Assembly: GCA_041398565.1 (NCBI GenBank) | Contig: JAWKUN010000003.1 | Location: 62,001-126,000, forward strand | DNA from: DATGPD01 sp041398565 | Lineage (GTDB): Bacteria > Planctomycetota > UBA1135 > UBA2386 | DNA length: 64,000 bases | Direction of reading: 5' to 3' | Part shown: piece by piece, positions 1-9,401 of the stretch | How the letters are laid out: every line of letters begins with the position of its first letter | Position numbering within the stretch: position 1 is the first letter of the stretch | Notes under the pieces: model-generated | What the model saw: only the letters and a program-made list of their open reading frames with translations | Databases searched by the model: none | Told to the model about the DNA's origin: nothing | Translations under genes and position numbers: made by a program

Positions 1-1
1 C

Positions 2-1314
2 GTCGGGCGCCTGGACAAGGCGTTGCGGCCGACCCGAGACGAGGGGGAGCGCATCGGCCTGCACGTGGCCGACTCGGCCGACGCCGAGGCGCGCTTCGTG
101 TGCCAGGCGGTGGCAGCGCGCATCCGCGAGGGCGAGTCCCCGAGCGAGATGGCGGTCTTCTACCGGGCCCACCACCTGAGCCGCCAGTTCGAGGAGCAGT
201 TCCGCCGCGCCGGTATCGACTACCGCCTCGTCGGCGGCATCACCTTCTACGAGCGACGCGAGATCAAGGACTTGCTGGCCTACTTGCGGGTCGCCACCAA
301 CCCGCTCGACGACGTCAGCATGCAGCGGGTGGTCAACGTGCCGCCGCGCGGCATCGGCTCGGCGACTCTGGCGGCGTTGCGCGCAAAGGCGCAGGCCGAG
401 GGCATGTCGCTGGCCGAGTTGATCGTCGAGCCGGAGCTGTGCGCCGGACAGAAGCCGAAGGTGCGCGGCGAGCTGGCGCGTTTGGGCGCCGCGATCGAGG
501 CCGCGCGCGCCGCGCCGACCGCGCGCCAAGCTCTGGACGCGATCCTGCTCGGCACCGGCTACGTCGAGTACGCGACGTCGCTCGGCGACCTCGCCGACTA
601 CAGCCGTGAGGAGAACATCCAGGAACTCGTCAACGACGCGGCCAACTTCGATGCCAGCGACCCGCAGGGTGGCGTCGCTGGCTGGCTGCAGTTCGTCGCG
701 CTGCTGACCGCCGAGGACCTGGTCGGGGACAAGCCGGCGGTGTCGCTGATGACCGTGCACGCCGCGAAGGGCTTGGAGTTCGAGCACATCTGGCTGACGG
801 GCCTCGAAGAGGGGGTCTTTCCCCACGCGCGCTCGCTCGGCGACGAAGACGAGATGGAAGAGGAGCGCCGGCTCATGTACGTGGCGATGACGCGGGCGAA
901 GACCTCGCTGTGCCTGACCCGTGCCCGGGTGCGCATGCGCGCCGGTGCGTTGGAGCGGCAGAAGTCCTCGGTCTTCTTCAGCGAGATCCCCGACGACTGC
1001 ATCGCGGCGGCGGCGCTGATGCGCCAGGGCATCCGCTCACGTGGGGCGTCCTTCGAGGCTGCCGCGTTCGCCGACGAACTGCCCGGCGAAGACACGTCCT
1101 TCGACATCGACGAACTGGCGGTCGAGCGCGTCGACGGCGAGAGCCTGCGGGCCGGCACGGAAGTCGTGCATCCGATGTACGGGCGCGGTACCGTGGTCCA
1201 CACCAGCGGGCGAGGCATTCAGGCCAAGGCGCTGGTTCGCTTCGCCGACGGCGCCGAGCGCAACCTGCTGCTCGAGTATGCCAACCTGCGCTTGCACGCG
1301 TCGGAACACGATTC

Positions 1315-1318
<4 letters not shown>
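2..1318 (+). CDS. uvrD: UvrD/PcrA/Rep-family DNA helicase, C-terminal part (gene enters from the left edge)
   Basis: This is the C-terminal ~438 residues of a superfamily 1A 3'-5' DNA helicase (ATP-driven unwinding in excision and mismatch repair and replication restart). The frame is already open at base 2, so the Walker A half lies outside the window. Visible hallmarks in order are the 2B-domain segment VGGITFYERREIKDLLAYL, helicase motif V (LMTVHAAKGLEFEHIW) and motif VI (EEERRLMYVAMTRAK, with the arginine that senses ATP). The end (VHPMYGRGTVV ... VRFADG) resembles the tudor-like PcrA C-terminus that contacts RNA polymerase. The stop overlaps the GTG of the next gene, so the two are probably co-transcribed. 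UvrD and PcrA cannot be separated from this part alone. Confidence 0.95.
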
Positions 1319-2205
<887 letters not shown>

Positions 2206-2207
2206 CC

Positions 2208-2294
2208 AACAGAGTGGAGTCAGACACCAACTTGCGGTTTCGCTACGGGCTTCCCCGAGCGAAACCGCAAGTTGGTGTCTGACTCCACTCTGTT
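2208..2294. repeat. Long perfect palindrome (REP/RAYT-like element)
   Basis: Two 37-nt arms (2208-2244 and 2258-2294) are perfect reverse complements. Between them are one unpaired A (2245) and a 4-bp stem, CGGG/CCCG, closed by CTTC. Folded, this is one 87-nt hairpin of 41 bp. The arm carries GTGGAGTCAGACACC, the kind of GTCAGACACC core seen in REP-like palindromes tied to Y1/RAYT transposases (recalled, not searched). It starts 2 nt after a stop codon and lies between two same-strand genes, so it would also act as a strong terminator. A diverged half copy lies at 10363-10409. Confidence 0.9.
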
Positions 2295-2444
2295 ACCTGA
2301 GTCCGGCGCCATCGGTGTTCCCGGATGGCCCGGTTCTGGAGGGGCTTTGCATCGCCTCGGCAGGCCGTAGAGTCCAGGGCTGACGGCGCCCCGATCGTCA
2401 CCCGTCACCCCTCGTCTGCCCTCCGACCGGTTCTCCCGCGGAGC

Positions 2445-5255
2445 ATGCTCAGTTTCCAAATCCTCGATGGTGGGGAAGTTCTCAACTTCGCCCTGGGGGA
2501 GCGATCTGTCCTCATCGGCGCGGCCGCTGACTGCGACATCAGGCTGCGCTCGGAAGGCGTCGACCCTCACCACGCCCGCGTGGAGCCGGTACGGCGCGAG
2601 GGCCAGGTTCTCTACAAGATCGTCGACCTCCGAACTGAGGACGGCACGCGCGTCAACGGCGATCTGGTGGCGCAAGTCGCGCTCGCGGTCGGCGATCGGG
2701 TCGAGATCGGCGCCGCCACGCTCGTGCTCGGCAAACGCGTGCTGCGGCGCGCCACGGCGGACGACGTGCTGGCTGCTGTCGTCCGCCCGCGCCCCGGTTC
2801 GCGGCGCGCCCGCGCGCGGACCGAGCCCCGCCGGACCTGGCTGCCGTGGGCGCTCGGCGCCGTCGCGGTGCTGGCCGTCGTCGCCGGGCTCGTGTTGCGG
2901 AGCAGTGGCCCACCCGCGTCGCTGGTGCGTTTGCCCGAGTTGTTGCGCGCCGGCGACTACGAGTCGGCGACGCAAATCGTCGACAGCGTGCGCCGCGACT
3001 GGGTGCGCGGCGACCCCGGCCGCGAGCAGGCAATCGCCGGCTACGTCGCCGACCTCGGGCGGCAGAAGGAACTCGTCGCGTCGCTCGAGGCCGAGGTCAC
3101 CGCCGGCGCCAGCTCGCTGTCGGTCGGCGACCAGATCGACTCCCTCAAGGCGCGGCAGGAGCGAGCCGCCGACGACGTCGAGCGTGCCGCCATCCGGCGC
3201 GTGCTGGCTCGGCTGCACGACCTGCGGCTCGCGGCCGCGACCTCGACGCCCCGAGCGGGGAACGAGCCAGAGGCGTCGCATTCGCTGGCGGACACGGCTC
3301 CGACCCCGAGCGGCGAGAGCGCTACCCACGAGCGTGCCGAGGCTGCGGTGACCAGTGGCGACTTGCACGCGGACTCGCAGCAGCGCGATGAGCTCGCCGC
3401 CGTGGCACCCCAACGCGTGGAGTCGCCGGAGCTCGACGCCAAGGTGGAAGACCTGCTGGCCGGCTACCGTCGACAAGCGGAGGAGCTGGTGGCGCTCGGT
3501 CGCGGACCGGATGCGGCCGACTTGCTGCGGCGGGTGAGCGCCGACTTCCCGGCGGCGGCGCGCGCACGTCTCGAGCAGGACGCGCAGGCCTTCGCCAAGG
3601 TCGTGCCCCCGGCGCCGCCCGCCCCGGCGGAGCCGGACCGGCTTGCCGACCCGCTCGGGGACCTGCTCCGCGCGGTCGAGGCGGCGGAGTCTGCGTGGAG
3701 CGAAGGTGATGTCGCCGTCGCCCAACAACGCTTCGCCGAGGCGGCGAAGCAGGTCGGCAGCCGGGATGCGGCCTACGCCGCCGAGCTGACCGCTCGGAGC
3801 GAGGACTGTCGGAGCGTGCTCGAACTGCACGATGCGGTGGCCAAGAGCCTGCGTGTCGCCGGCAAGCCCGAGCTCGTCCTGGCGGGCGATCGCAAGGCCC
3901 GCTTGATCGACCGTGACGGCTCGCGCCTGCGGTTCGCGGGCGACGAGGGCGACTTCGTGGTGAGCTGGCTCGACCTGCCCGCCGACGCCGTCGACGTCAT
4001 CCTCCGACGTCTCGAAGTGCCGGCTGCCGCCTACGTGGGCGCCGCCGTGCTCGCCATGGCTGGCGGCGAAGAGGCGTTGGCCGAGCAGCGCCTGGTGACG
4101 GCGATGCGCAAGGACGCGGACGCCAAGGCGGCCGTCGACGGCCTCGTCGCGCGCATGCGCGGCGAGCGGGTCCCGGACGGCGGCTACAAGCTCGAGTCCG
4201 GCAAGCTGGCGGCGCCAGCGCTGTCGCCGCTGGTGCGCGAACTGGACGCCAAGCTGGGGTCGGCGCTGGCGCGCAGCGACCGCAAGGTGCGCGAGTCGGT
4301 CCTGTCGGAGGTTCTGGCGCGTGGCCCCGAGCAGCTGGATGCGGTGATCCAGGTGCTGCGCCGCCAGCAGCGTGGCCTGGTCGACAAGCTGGCCAAGAAC
4401 GGGTTCAAGGGCAACTGGGAGCGCCTCGCGGCGGAGCGCGACCGGTTGGACCGCGCCCGAGCCGCCGCCCTCGACCTCATCTTCGACGAGGTCAAGTACT
4501 TCTACCCCTACGCTCCACCCGCGGTCAGCGGCGACAGGGCCAGGGAGTACTTCGCCGTGCAGCGCGAAGTCGATGCCCGCGTGGCGGCGGTGAAGGAGAT
4601 CTGGGATGGCAGTTCGCTCAGGTTCACCATCCCCGACTCGATCGCCGCCGACCTGGAGCGCTTGCGTTGGGTCAGCGACGTGCTCGACGGCTTCGGCGAG
4701 CGCTCGGCCGGGCTCCTGGCTCGTGCCCGCTGGGTGCTGACGCTTCCTGCCCAGCGCACGCTCGACATCAAGTCGTTCTGCCGCGACGCCAAGGAGGTCG
4801 AGAGCCAGCACCTGGCGACGCGCATCGGCAAGCTGAACGCGAAGCGCGCTCTCTCACTGTCGGCCGCCGAGCGCGACGAACTCGACCTCACCAATGCCTA
4901 CCGGACGATGATGGGTCGGATGCCGCTCGCCCTGGACCTGCGCGTGCTGGCCGCGGCCCGGGCCCACTGCGAGGAGATGGAGCGCCTCGGCTACTTCGGT
5001 CACATCTCCCCCGACCCCGCCCGTGCCACGCCGTACGACCGGATGCGCCTGGCGGGGTATGGCCACGGCGGCAGCGAGAACATAGCTAGCAACGACTCTT
5101 CGCTCGGTGCGCACACGGCCTGGCTGCACTCGTCGGGCCATCACCGCAACATCCTCGGGATCGCGCACACCGAGTTCGCCTGCGGGCAGCGCGGCCGGCT
5201 CTGGACCCAGAATTTCGGCGCTGGCCGCGACTTCGAGCAGGAGCTGCCGGATTAG
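2445..5255 (+). CDS. FHA-domain membrane protein with C-terminal CAP/SCP domain
   Basis: About 936 residues from ATG 2445; upstream in-frame codons are ignored because the FHA fold begins at MLSFQILDGGEV. An N-terminal FHA (phosphothreonine-binding) domain covers about residues 1-100 and includes GVDPHHARVEP. A Pro/Arg-rich linker and a single membrane helix (about 131-153, WALGAVAVLAVVAGLVL) follow. Next is a ~650-residue Ala/Glu/Arg-rich region that is probably helical. The end is a CAP/SCP-PR1 domain (about 814-930) with HCEEMERLGYFGHISPD, GGSENIA, AWLHSSGHHRNIL and WTQNFG. By topology the FHA would be cytoplasmic and the CAP domain outside. The second FHA protein starts 60 bp downstream. 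Joining a phospho-reader to a CAP domain across one membrane helix is unusual; the ligand and role are unknown. Confidence 0.88.
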   Translation: MLSFQILDGGEVLNFALGERSVLIGAAADCDIRLRSEGVDPHHARVEPVRREGQVLYKIVDLRTEDGTRVNGDLVAQVALAVGDRVEIGAATLVLGKRVLRRATADDVLAAVVRPRPGSRRARARTEPRRTWLPWALGAVAVLAVVAGLVLRSSGPPASLVRLPELLRAGDYESATQIVDSVRRDWVRGDPGREQAIAGYVADLGRQKELVASLEAEVTAGASSLSVGDQIDSLKARQERAADDVERAAIRRVLARLHDLRLAAATSTPRAGNEPEASHSLADTAPTPSGESATHERAEAAVTSGDLHADSQQRDELAAVAPQRVESPELDAKVEDLLAGYRRQAEELVALGRGPDAADLLRRVSADFPAAARARLEQDAQAFAKVVPPAPPAPAEPDRLADPLGDLLRAVEAAESAWSEGDVAVAQQRFAEAAKQVGSRDAAYAAELTARSEDCRSVLELHDAVAKSLRVAGKPELVLAGDRKARLIDRDGSRLRFAGDEGDFVVSWLDLPADAVDVILRRLEVPAAAYVGAAVLAMAGGEEALAEQRLVTAMRKDADAKAAVDGLVARMRGERVPDGGYKLESGKLAAPALSPLVRELDAKLGSALARSDRKVRESVLSEVLARGPEQLDAVIQVLRRQQRGLVDKLAKNGFKGNWERLAAERDRLDRARAAALDLIFDEVKYFYPYAPPAVSGDRAREYFAVQREVDARVAAVKEIWDGSSLRFTIPDSIAADLERLRWVSDVLDGFGERSAGLLARARWVLTLPAQRTLDIKSFCRDAKEVESQHLATRIGKLNAKRALSLSAAERDELDLTNAYRTMMGRMPLALDLRVLAAARAHCEEMERLGYFGHISPDPARATPYDRMRLAGYGHGGSENIASNDSSLGAHTAWLHSSGHHRNILGIAHTEFACGQRGRLWTQNFGAGRDFEQELPD

Positions 5256-5315
5256 AATCCCGCGCCCGCTCGGGATCCTCTCGTCGAGCCCGAGGGCACC
5301 TGGCGGCGTCTTCCC

Positions 5316-6599
5316 TTGGCTCGATTCAAGATCATCGCGGACGGTCGAGCGCACCTCTACGACATCCTCGAGGATGCCCTCACGGCTGGCTCCGCTCCCG
5401 GCAACGCCATCCGCCTCGAAGAACCGGGGGTCGCCGAAGTCCATGCGCGCGTGTGGCGCGATCGCGACGCGGTCTGGGTCAGTCCGGTCGCCGGCGCGCG
5501 GTTGACGATCGATGGCAAGCCGGTGACGCAGCACAGGCTGCGCCACGGCGATCGGGTGGCGCTGACTCCGCAGCTGGCGCTCGAGTTCCTCGATCCTGGG
5601 AGCGCCAAGCGCGAGGCTCGCCCGACCCAGCCCGTCGTACGCGAGCGGCGCGACCCGCCGGCGGATCTCGTCGTGCCGAGCATCGGACGCGAGGCGTCGC
5701 AGCGGCGCGTGGCGCAGGCGCGGCGAGAGGGCCGCCGGCGTCCACCCGCCAAAGCGGGACCCAGATGGCATCTGTTCTCCGGCCTGCTCTTGCTCTCTGC
5801 CGCGGTCATCTGGATCTCGCTGCGCGTGCTCGAGGGGTCGATCGGCGGCAAGAGTGCCGAAGACCTGTTGGCTCTGGCCGAGACGCAGCTCGTGCGCGGC
5901 AACCCCCAGCAGGCACAGCAGACGGCGAAGAGCGCCGCGGCGCGGGCCGAGGGCAATGCCGACCTGCAGCGCCGGATCGCTGCCTTCGAAGCGCGACTCG
6001 AGCAAGCCACACGCGCTGCCGCCGACAGTGCGCTGCTGGAGAACGCGCGCAAGGCACTGGAGAACCTCAAGGCGTTCGAGCGCATCTATCTGGCGCCGTC
6101 GCCGACCTCGCGGCCCGAGTGTCGCGAGTTCGTGCGCATCGCCGACGACTGGCGCGAACAGTACGCCGCGGTGTGCGAGCGCCACAACGAGACGGCCGGG
6201 CTGGTCGCCGAAGTCGCGGCCATGCGCGCCCGCTACGCCGGTGCCGCCAAGCTCGACGAGCAGGACGACGTCGAGGACGTACTGTTCGCCGCGCGCCGCG
6301 CCACCCGCCTGCGGCGCCCGCGCTACCGGGATGCGGTGCGCATCCTCGACGAGTTCGTCGCCCGCGGCGGCGACCCGGCGGCGGTCGAGCGGGCGCGCGC
6401 TTACCGCGCGGAGATCGTCGAAGACGGTCGCGCGTGGCTGGACCAGAAGCTCGTCCAGCTGCAGCGCGAGTTCGAGCGCGGCCGCAGTGACGCCGTCCTC
6501 AGCGAGGTCGAGACGCTCCTGTCGGAGTCGATCCTCGACGACTGGCGCGCCGACCTCGAGGCGCAGGCGCGCGTCTGGCGCCAGGCCGCGGGTCGCTGA
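5316..6599 (+). CDS. FHA-domain single-pass membrane protein with helical extracytoplasmic region
   Basis: About 427 residues. The most plausible start is TTG 5316 (ARFKIIADG...), because the FHA strand pattern begins there; there is no clear ribosome site. The N-terminal FHA-like domain (about 1-95: ARFKIIADGRAHLYDIL ... EPGVAEVHARVWRD ... LTIDGKPV) is followed by a basic stretch and one membrane helix (about 150-172, LFSGLLLLSAAVIWISLRVL). The remaining ~250 residues are Ala/Glu/Arg-rich and TPR- or coiled-coil-like (LALAETQLVRGNPQQAQQ). It has the same order as the upstream FHA-CAP protein but no CAP domain, so the two probably form an operon and may work together, for example as an envelope scaffold controlled by Ser/Thr phosphorylation. 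No kinase gene is adjacent. Confidence 0.75.
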   Translation: MARFKIIADGRAHLYDILEDALTAGSAPGNAIRLEEPGVAEVHARVWRDRDAVWVSPVAGARLTIDGKPVTQHRLRHGDRVALTPQLALEFLDPGSAKREARPTQPVVRERRDPPADLVVPSIGREASQRRVAQARREGRRRPPAKAGPRWHLFSGLLLLSAAVIWISLRVLEGSIGGKSAEDLLALAETQLVRGNPQQAQQTAKSAAARAEGNADLQRRIAAFEARLEQATRAAADSALLENARKALENLKAFERIYLAPSPTSRPECREFVRIADDWREQYAAVCERHNETAGLVAEVAAMRARYAGAAKLDEQDDVEDVLFAARRATRLRRPRYRDAVRILDEFVARGGDPAAVERARAYRAEIVEDGRAWLDQKLVQLQREFERGRSDAVLSEVETLLSESILDDWRADLEAQARVWRQAAGR

Positions 6600-6648
6600 T
6601 CGTTCGGCTCCGACGGCCTGCCCCACAGGCCGCAGGCGCCCGATGCTG

Positions 6649-6702
6649 CCCCGAGCGCCCCATCCGCCCCGAGCGCCCGAGCCACCCCGAGCGCCCCATG
6701 AG
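6649..6702. repeat. Three copies of an 18-bp tandem repeat
   Basis: The 12-mer CCCCGAGCGCCC recurs at 6649, 6667 and 6685, exactly 18 bp apart, with the six bases between them varying. It lies between the convergent FHA and Kelch genes, just before a hairpin. It is probably a minisatellite without coding role. Confidence 0.8.
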
Positions 6703-6727
6703 CTGCGCCGCGTAGCGGCGTCAGCTC
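6700..6727. terminator. Hairpin between convergent genes
   Basis: GAGCTGCGCCGC (6700-6711) pairs across GTA with GCGGCG/CAGCTC (6715-6727), leaving one bulged T. It is placed to stop transcription from both the FHA operon and the Kelch gene. There is no U-tract. Confidence 0.5.
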
Positions 6728-6764
6728 CATCGGGCGACCAATTCTGCCGCCTCTTCGACCGACT

Positions 6765-9095
6765 CTAGTAGTCGCCCATGGTCACGCGCACACCCACCGA
6801 GAACGCGATGCCGTTGAGGGGCGTCGGCGGGTCCAGGTGCATGCACTGCGCGATGAACTGCCCGCCGGCCAGATTCAGCGACAGCGGGATGGGCAGGGAC
6901 AGGCTGGCCAGGCTGCCGCGCACCAGCTGGTAGCTGGTGAGGAACAGGGTGGCCGGGTCGACGACCAGCTGCGTGCACGCGCCGAAGCCGATGCCGTTGG
7001 CTGCCTGGTTCACCGACAGCAGGAAGAACACGGGCGAGGTGGGGGTCGGCGTGTCGGACGGCACGAAGTCGAGGGCGAAGTTGGCGTTGCCCAGGATCGG
7101 TTTGTCGTAGCCGAGGATCGTTGCCACGTGGAAGCCGGTACACCCGGTGCCGGGTGCGATCGGGTTGGACACCGCGGCCTTGGTGTTGAAGGTCAGGATC
7201 CAGGTTTCCGACAGCTTGCCATTGGTCGCGTTCTCGCCGCCGAACGACATGAGGTGCCGCCCAGCTGCGTCCCAGACGAGGGACACGCCGCCGCGCGCGT
7301 TGGGCAACGGCAGGGTGAAGATGTTCACCTGGGTCCAGGCGGTACCGGTCCACGCATACAGCAGGGTCGCGGCGTAGGTGCTGGTGCCCGACTTGCCGGC
7401 GAACAGGTAGATGCGCTGGCGCACCGGGTCGTAGTCCATGCCGCAGTTGCCGCGCACGGTGACGTTGCTCGTGTTTTGATCCGTCCACGTCGTGCCGCTG
7501 TAGACCCACGTGTCCTGCCGGTAGGTCGTGGTGTTGATGCGCCCACCGAACAGCACGATCTGGTTGTTCGCCGCGTCGAACGCCATGGAGTGTTCGGCGC
7601 GGGCCAACGGCGAGGTCGTGGGGGTGATCTGGGTCCAGTTGGTGCCGTCCCACTCCCAGGTGTCCGCCAGCAGGCCCGAAGTGGTCGAGGTGCCGCCGAA
7701 CAACACGAGTCGGCCGCGGCTGGCGTCGAATGCCATGGAGTGCTGGTAGCGGGCCGGCGGGCGAGCCGCCGGATTGGCCTGGGTCCAGTTGGTGCCGTCC
7801 CACAGCCAGGTGTCGTTCTGGGGAGTGGTGGTGAAGCCGCCGAACAGCACCAGGTTGCCGCGCGCGCTGTCGAACGCCATCGCGTGGTCGAAGCGTGCCG
7901 CGGGCGCAGTAGCCGGGTTGAGCGGCGTCCATGTGGTGCCGCGCCAGCGCCAGGTGTCGTTGCGTGCGAGCAGCGAGGTGTCGCGGCCGCCGAAAAGGAT
8001 GGTCTCGCCGCGCACGGGGTCGTAGGCGGCGGCGTGGTCGGCGCGCGCTGCGGGCGAGTCCGGCGGGGTGACCTGAACCCACGTGGAGCCGTCGTACTCC
8101 CAGGTGTCGTTGAGCAGGCCGGTGGCGAACTCGCCGCAGGAGATCATGAGGCGGTTGCGGCCGGAGTGGTACGTCGAGGCGTGTGCGGTTCGGGCCGGAG
8201 GCGAGGCCGCGGTGGTGATGCGCGACCAGTTGGTGCCGTCCCACTCCCAGGTGTCGTTGAAGACCGTGCCGGGAGTCGACGTCGAGCCGCCGAACAGCAC
8301 GACCCGACGGCGCACCGGGTCCCACGTCATGCTGTGGCCGTTGCGCGCGGTCGGCACCGTCGCCGGCGTGATCTGCGTCCAGGCGACGCCGTCCCATTCC
8401 CACATGTCGTTCCGAGCCAGGCCGCCGACGACCTCGCGACCGCCGAACAGGATGATCTTGCCGCGGACGCCGTCCCAAGCGAGACCGGGCTCGTTGCGTC
8501 CACTCGGGCCGGGGCCACCGGGGGGCGCCTCCCAGTCGGTACCGTCGAACTCCCACACGTCCAGCTGTGCTCCGCTCGCGTCGGAGCCGCCCCACATGAC
8601 CAGACGCTGCCTGGTCTCGTCGTAGGCCGTGGCGAAGTGTTGCCGAAAGGCGGGGCGCGTGGCCGGGGAGGGGCGCTGCCAGATGCGGCCCTTCCATTCC
8701 CAGAGGTCGGCCATCGCGGTCGCCGAGGGGAAGGTCACGAGCTGCACCGCCTGCTCGGCGGTGTTCCAGACCATGCCCCGCGAGGAGTCGACCTGGCCAG
8801 GCTGGGTCGTGACGTCGGCGCGGCGCACCCACGACCCATTGGCCCACTCCCACGTTTCGAGCAGGCCGCCGGTGTAGGTCGTACCGCGGCCGGTGATGCC
8901 GCCGAACATCACGACGCGCCCGCGGAGTTCGTCATACGCCATGCCCACGCGGCGGCGTTCGCTCAACGACTCGCGCTTGCCCCACAATTGGGCGTGCGCG
9001 TTCGGTGCCAACGTGGTGAAGAGTGCCGCCAGAACCCAGAGGTGGCCCAGCCGACGGCGGGCGCCGCGGGCCGGAATCGATGGAAGGGCCGTCAT
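6765..9095 (-). CDS. Secreted Kelch-repeat (beta-propeller) protein, first paralogue
   Basis: About 776 residues with a signal peptide (LWVLAALFTTLAPNAHA, cleavage likely after AHA). Roughly eleven Kelch-type repeats follow, each with a LVLFGG-like strand and a DTWEWDGTNWTQITP-like strand, enough for one or two propellers. The last ~150 residues (GTGC ... ALDFVPSDTPTPTSPVFFLL ... GVRVTMGDY) form a separate C-terminal module that is nearly the same in the second Kelch protein at 10411-12735. The two paralogues lie on the minus strand on either side of plus-strand manA. Such proteins usually bind glycans or partners outside the cell; no galactose-oxidase active site was recognised, so the ligand is unknown. 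Confidence 0.88.
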   Translation of the reverse strand: MTALPSIPARGARRRLGHLWVLAALFTTLAPNAHAQLWGKRESLSERRRVGMAYDELRGRVVMFGGITGRGTTYTGGLLETWEWANGSWVRRADVTTQPGQVDSSRGMVWNTAEQAVQLVTFPSATAMADLWEWKGRIWQRPSPATRPAFRQHFATAYDETRQRLVMWGGSDASGAQLDVWEFDGTDWEAPPGGPGPSGRNEPGLAWDGVRGKIILFGGREVVGGLARNDMWEWDGVAWTQITPATVPTARNGHSMTWDPVRRRVVLFGGSTSTPGTVFNDTWEWDGTNWSRITTAASPPARTAHASTYHSGRNRLMISCGEFATGLLNDTWEYDGSTWVQVTPPDSPAARADHAAAYDPVRGETILFGGRDTSLLARNDTWRWRGTTWTPLNPATAPAARFDHAMAFDSARGNLVLFGGFTTTPQNDTWLWDGTNWTQANPAARPPARYQHSMAFDASRGRLVLFGGTSTTSGLLADTWEWDGTNWTQITPTTSPLARAEHSMAFDAANNQIVLFGGRINTTTYRQDTWVYSGTTWTDQNTSNVTVRGNCGMDYDPVRQRIYLFAGKSGTSTYAATLLYAWTGTAWTQVNIFTLPLPNARGGVSLVWDAAGRHLMSFGGENATNGKLSETWILTFNTKAAVSNPIAPGTGCTGFHVATILGYDKPILGNANFALDFVPSDTPTPTSPVFFLLSVNQAANGIGFGACTQLVVDPATLFLTSYQLVRGSLASLSLPIPLSLNLAGGQFIAQCMHLDPPTPLNGIAFSVGVRVTMGDY

Positions 9096-9401
9096 TGCCG
9101 AGGAATGCTCGTTGGATAGCGTCTTGGTGCGGAGCTCGCGGGGCGGTGCGCAACGCGCAGGGGACGCAGAAGGCTACTGCACGCGTAAGGCACCGGCAAG
9201 CGAGGCGGGCGCCGCGACTGGGTGCGCGGCACTCGCGGCCGGCGGGCCGGCGACGCAGGTCTCGGTCGATTCGGCCACGGCAGCGACCTTTGGTCGTCGC
9301 AGCGGGCCGGACCGCGGTGCCGAACGGCGGGGCGGCGAGCGGGCGGCCGAACCGAGGCGCGCTCTTGCCGGCTCGCTGGTCGTCGCGTTATCTCTGCCCC
9401 C
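9096..9401. other. Divergent intergenic region, Kelch paralogue 1 / manA
   Basis: 306 bp of GC-rich sequence between two divergent starts. A promoter-like pair for manA lies at 9365-9393 (listed separately). No convincing promoter was seen for the Kelch gene, and no ORF on either strand looks real. Confidence 0.6.
9365..9393 (+). promoter_or_regulatory. Candidate sigma-70 promoter of manA
   Basis: TTGCCG (9365-9370), a 17-bp spacer and TTATCT (9388-9393) lie just before ATG 9402. Transcription would begin about 6-8 bases after the -10, at or next to the start codon, so the mRNA may be leaderless. There is also no Shine-Dalgarno sequence. Confidence 0.45.

Noticed and set aside
910..1314. N-terminal extension of the sigma-54 AAA+ protein within the helicase gene
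   Set aside because: It is an out-of-frame reading of the helicase gene, and GTG 1315 is coupled to the helicase stop.
2220..4811. 863-residue minus-strand open frame
   Set aside because: Antisense shadow of the FHA-CAP gene: Arg/His/Leu/Gly-biased with no domain, and it overlaps a gene with clear FHA and CAP motifs.
4854..6626. 590-residue minus-strand open frame
   Set aside because: Antisense of the CAP end and the second FHA gene; no motif, and composition is typical of GC-rich shadows.
6837..9119. 760-residue plus-strand open frame over the first Kelch gene
   Set aside because: Antisense of the Kelch repeats; its apparent repeats merely mirror them.
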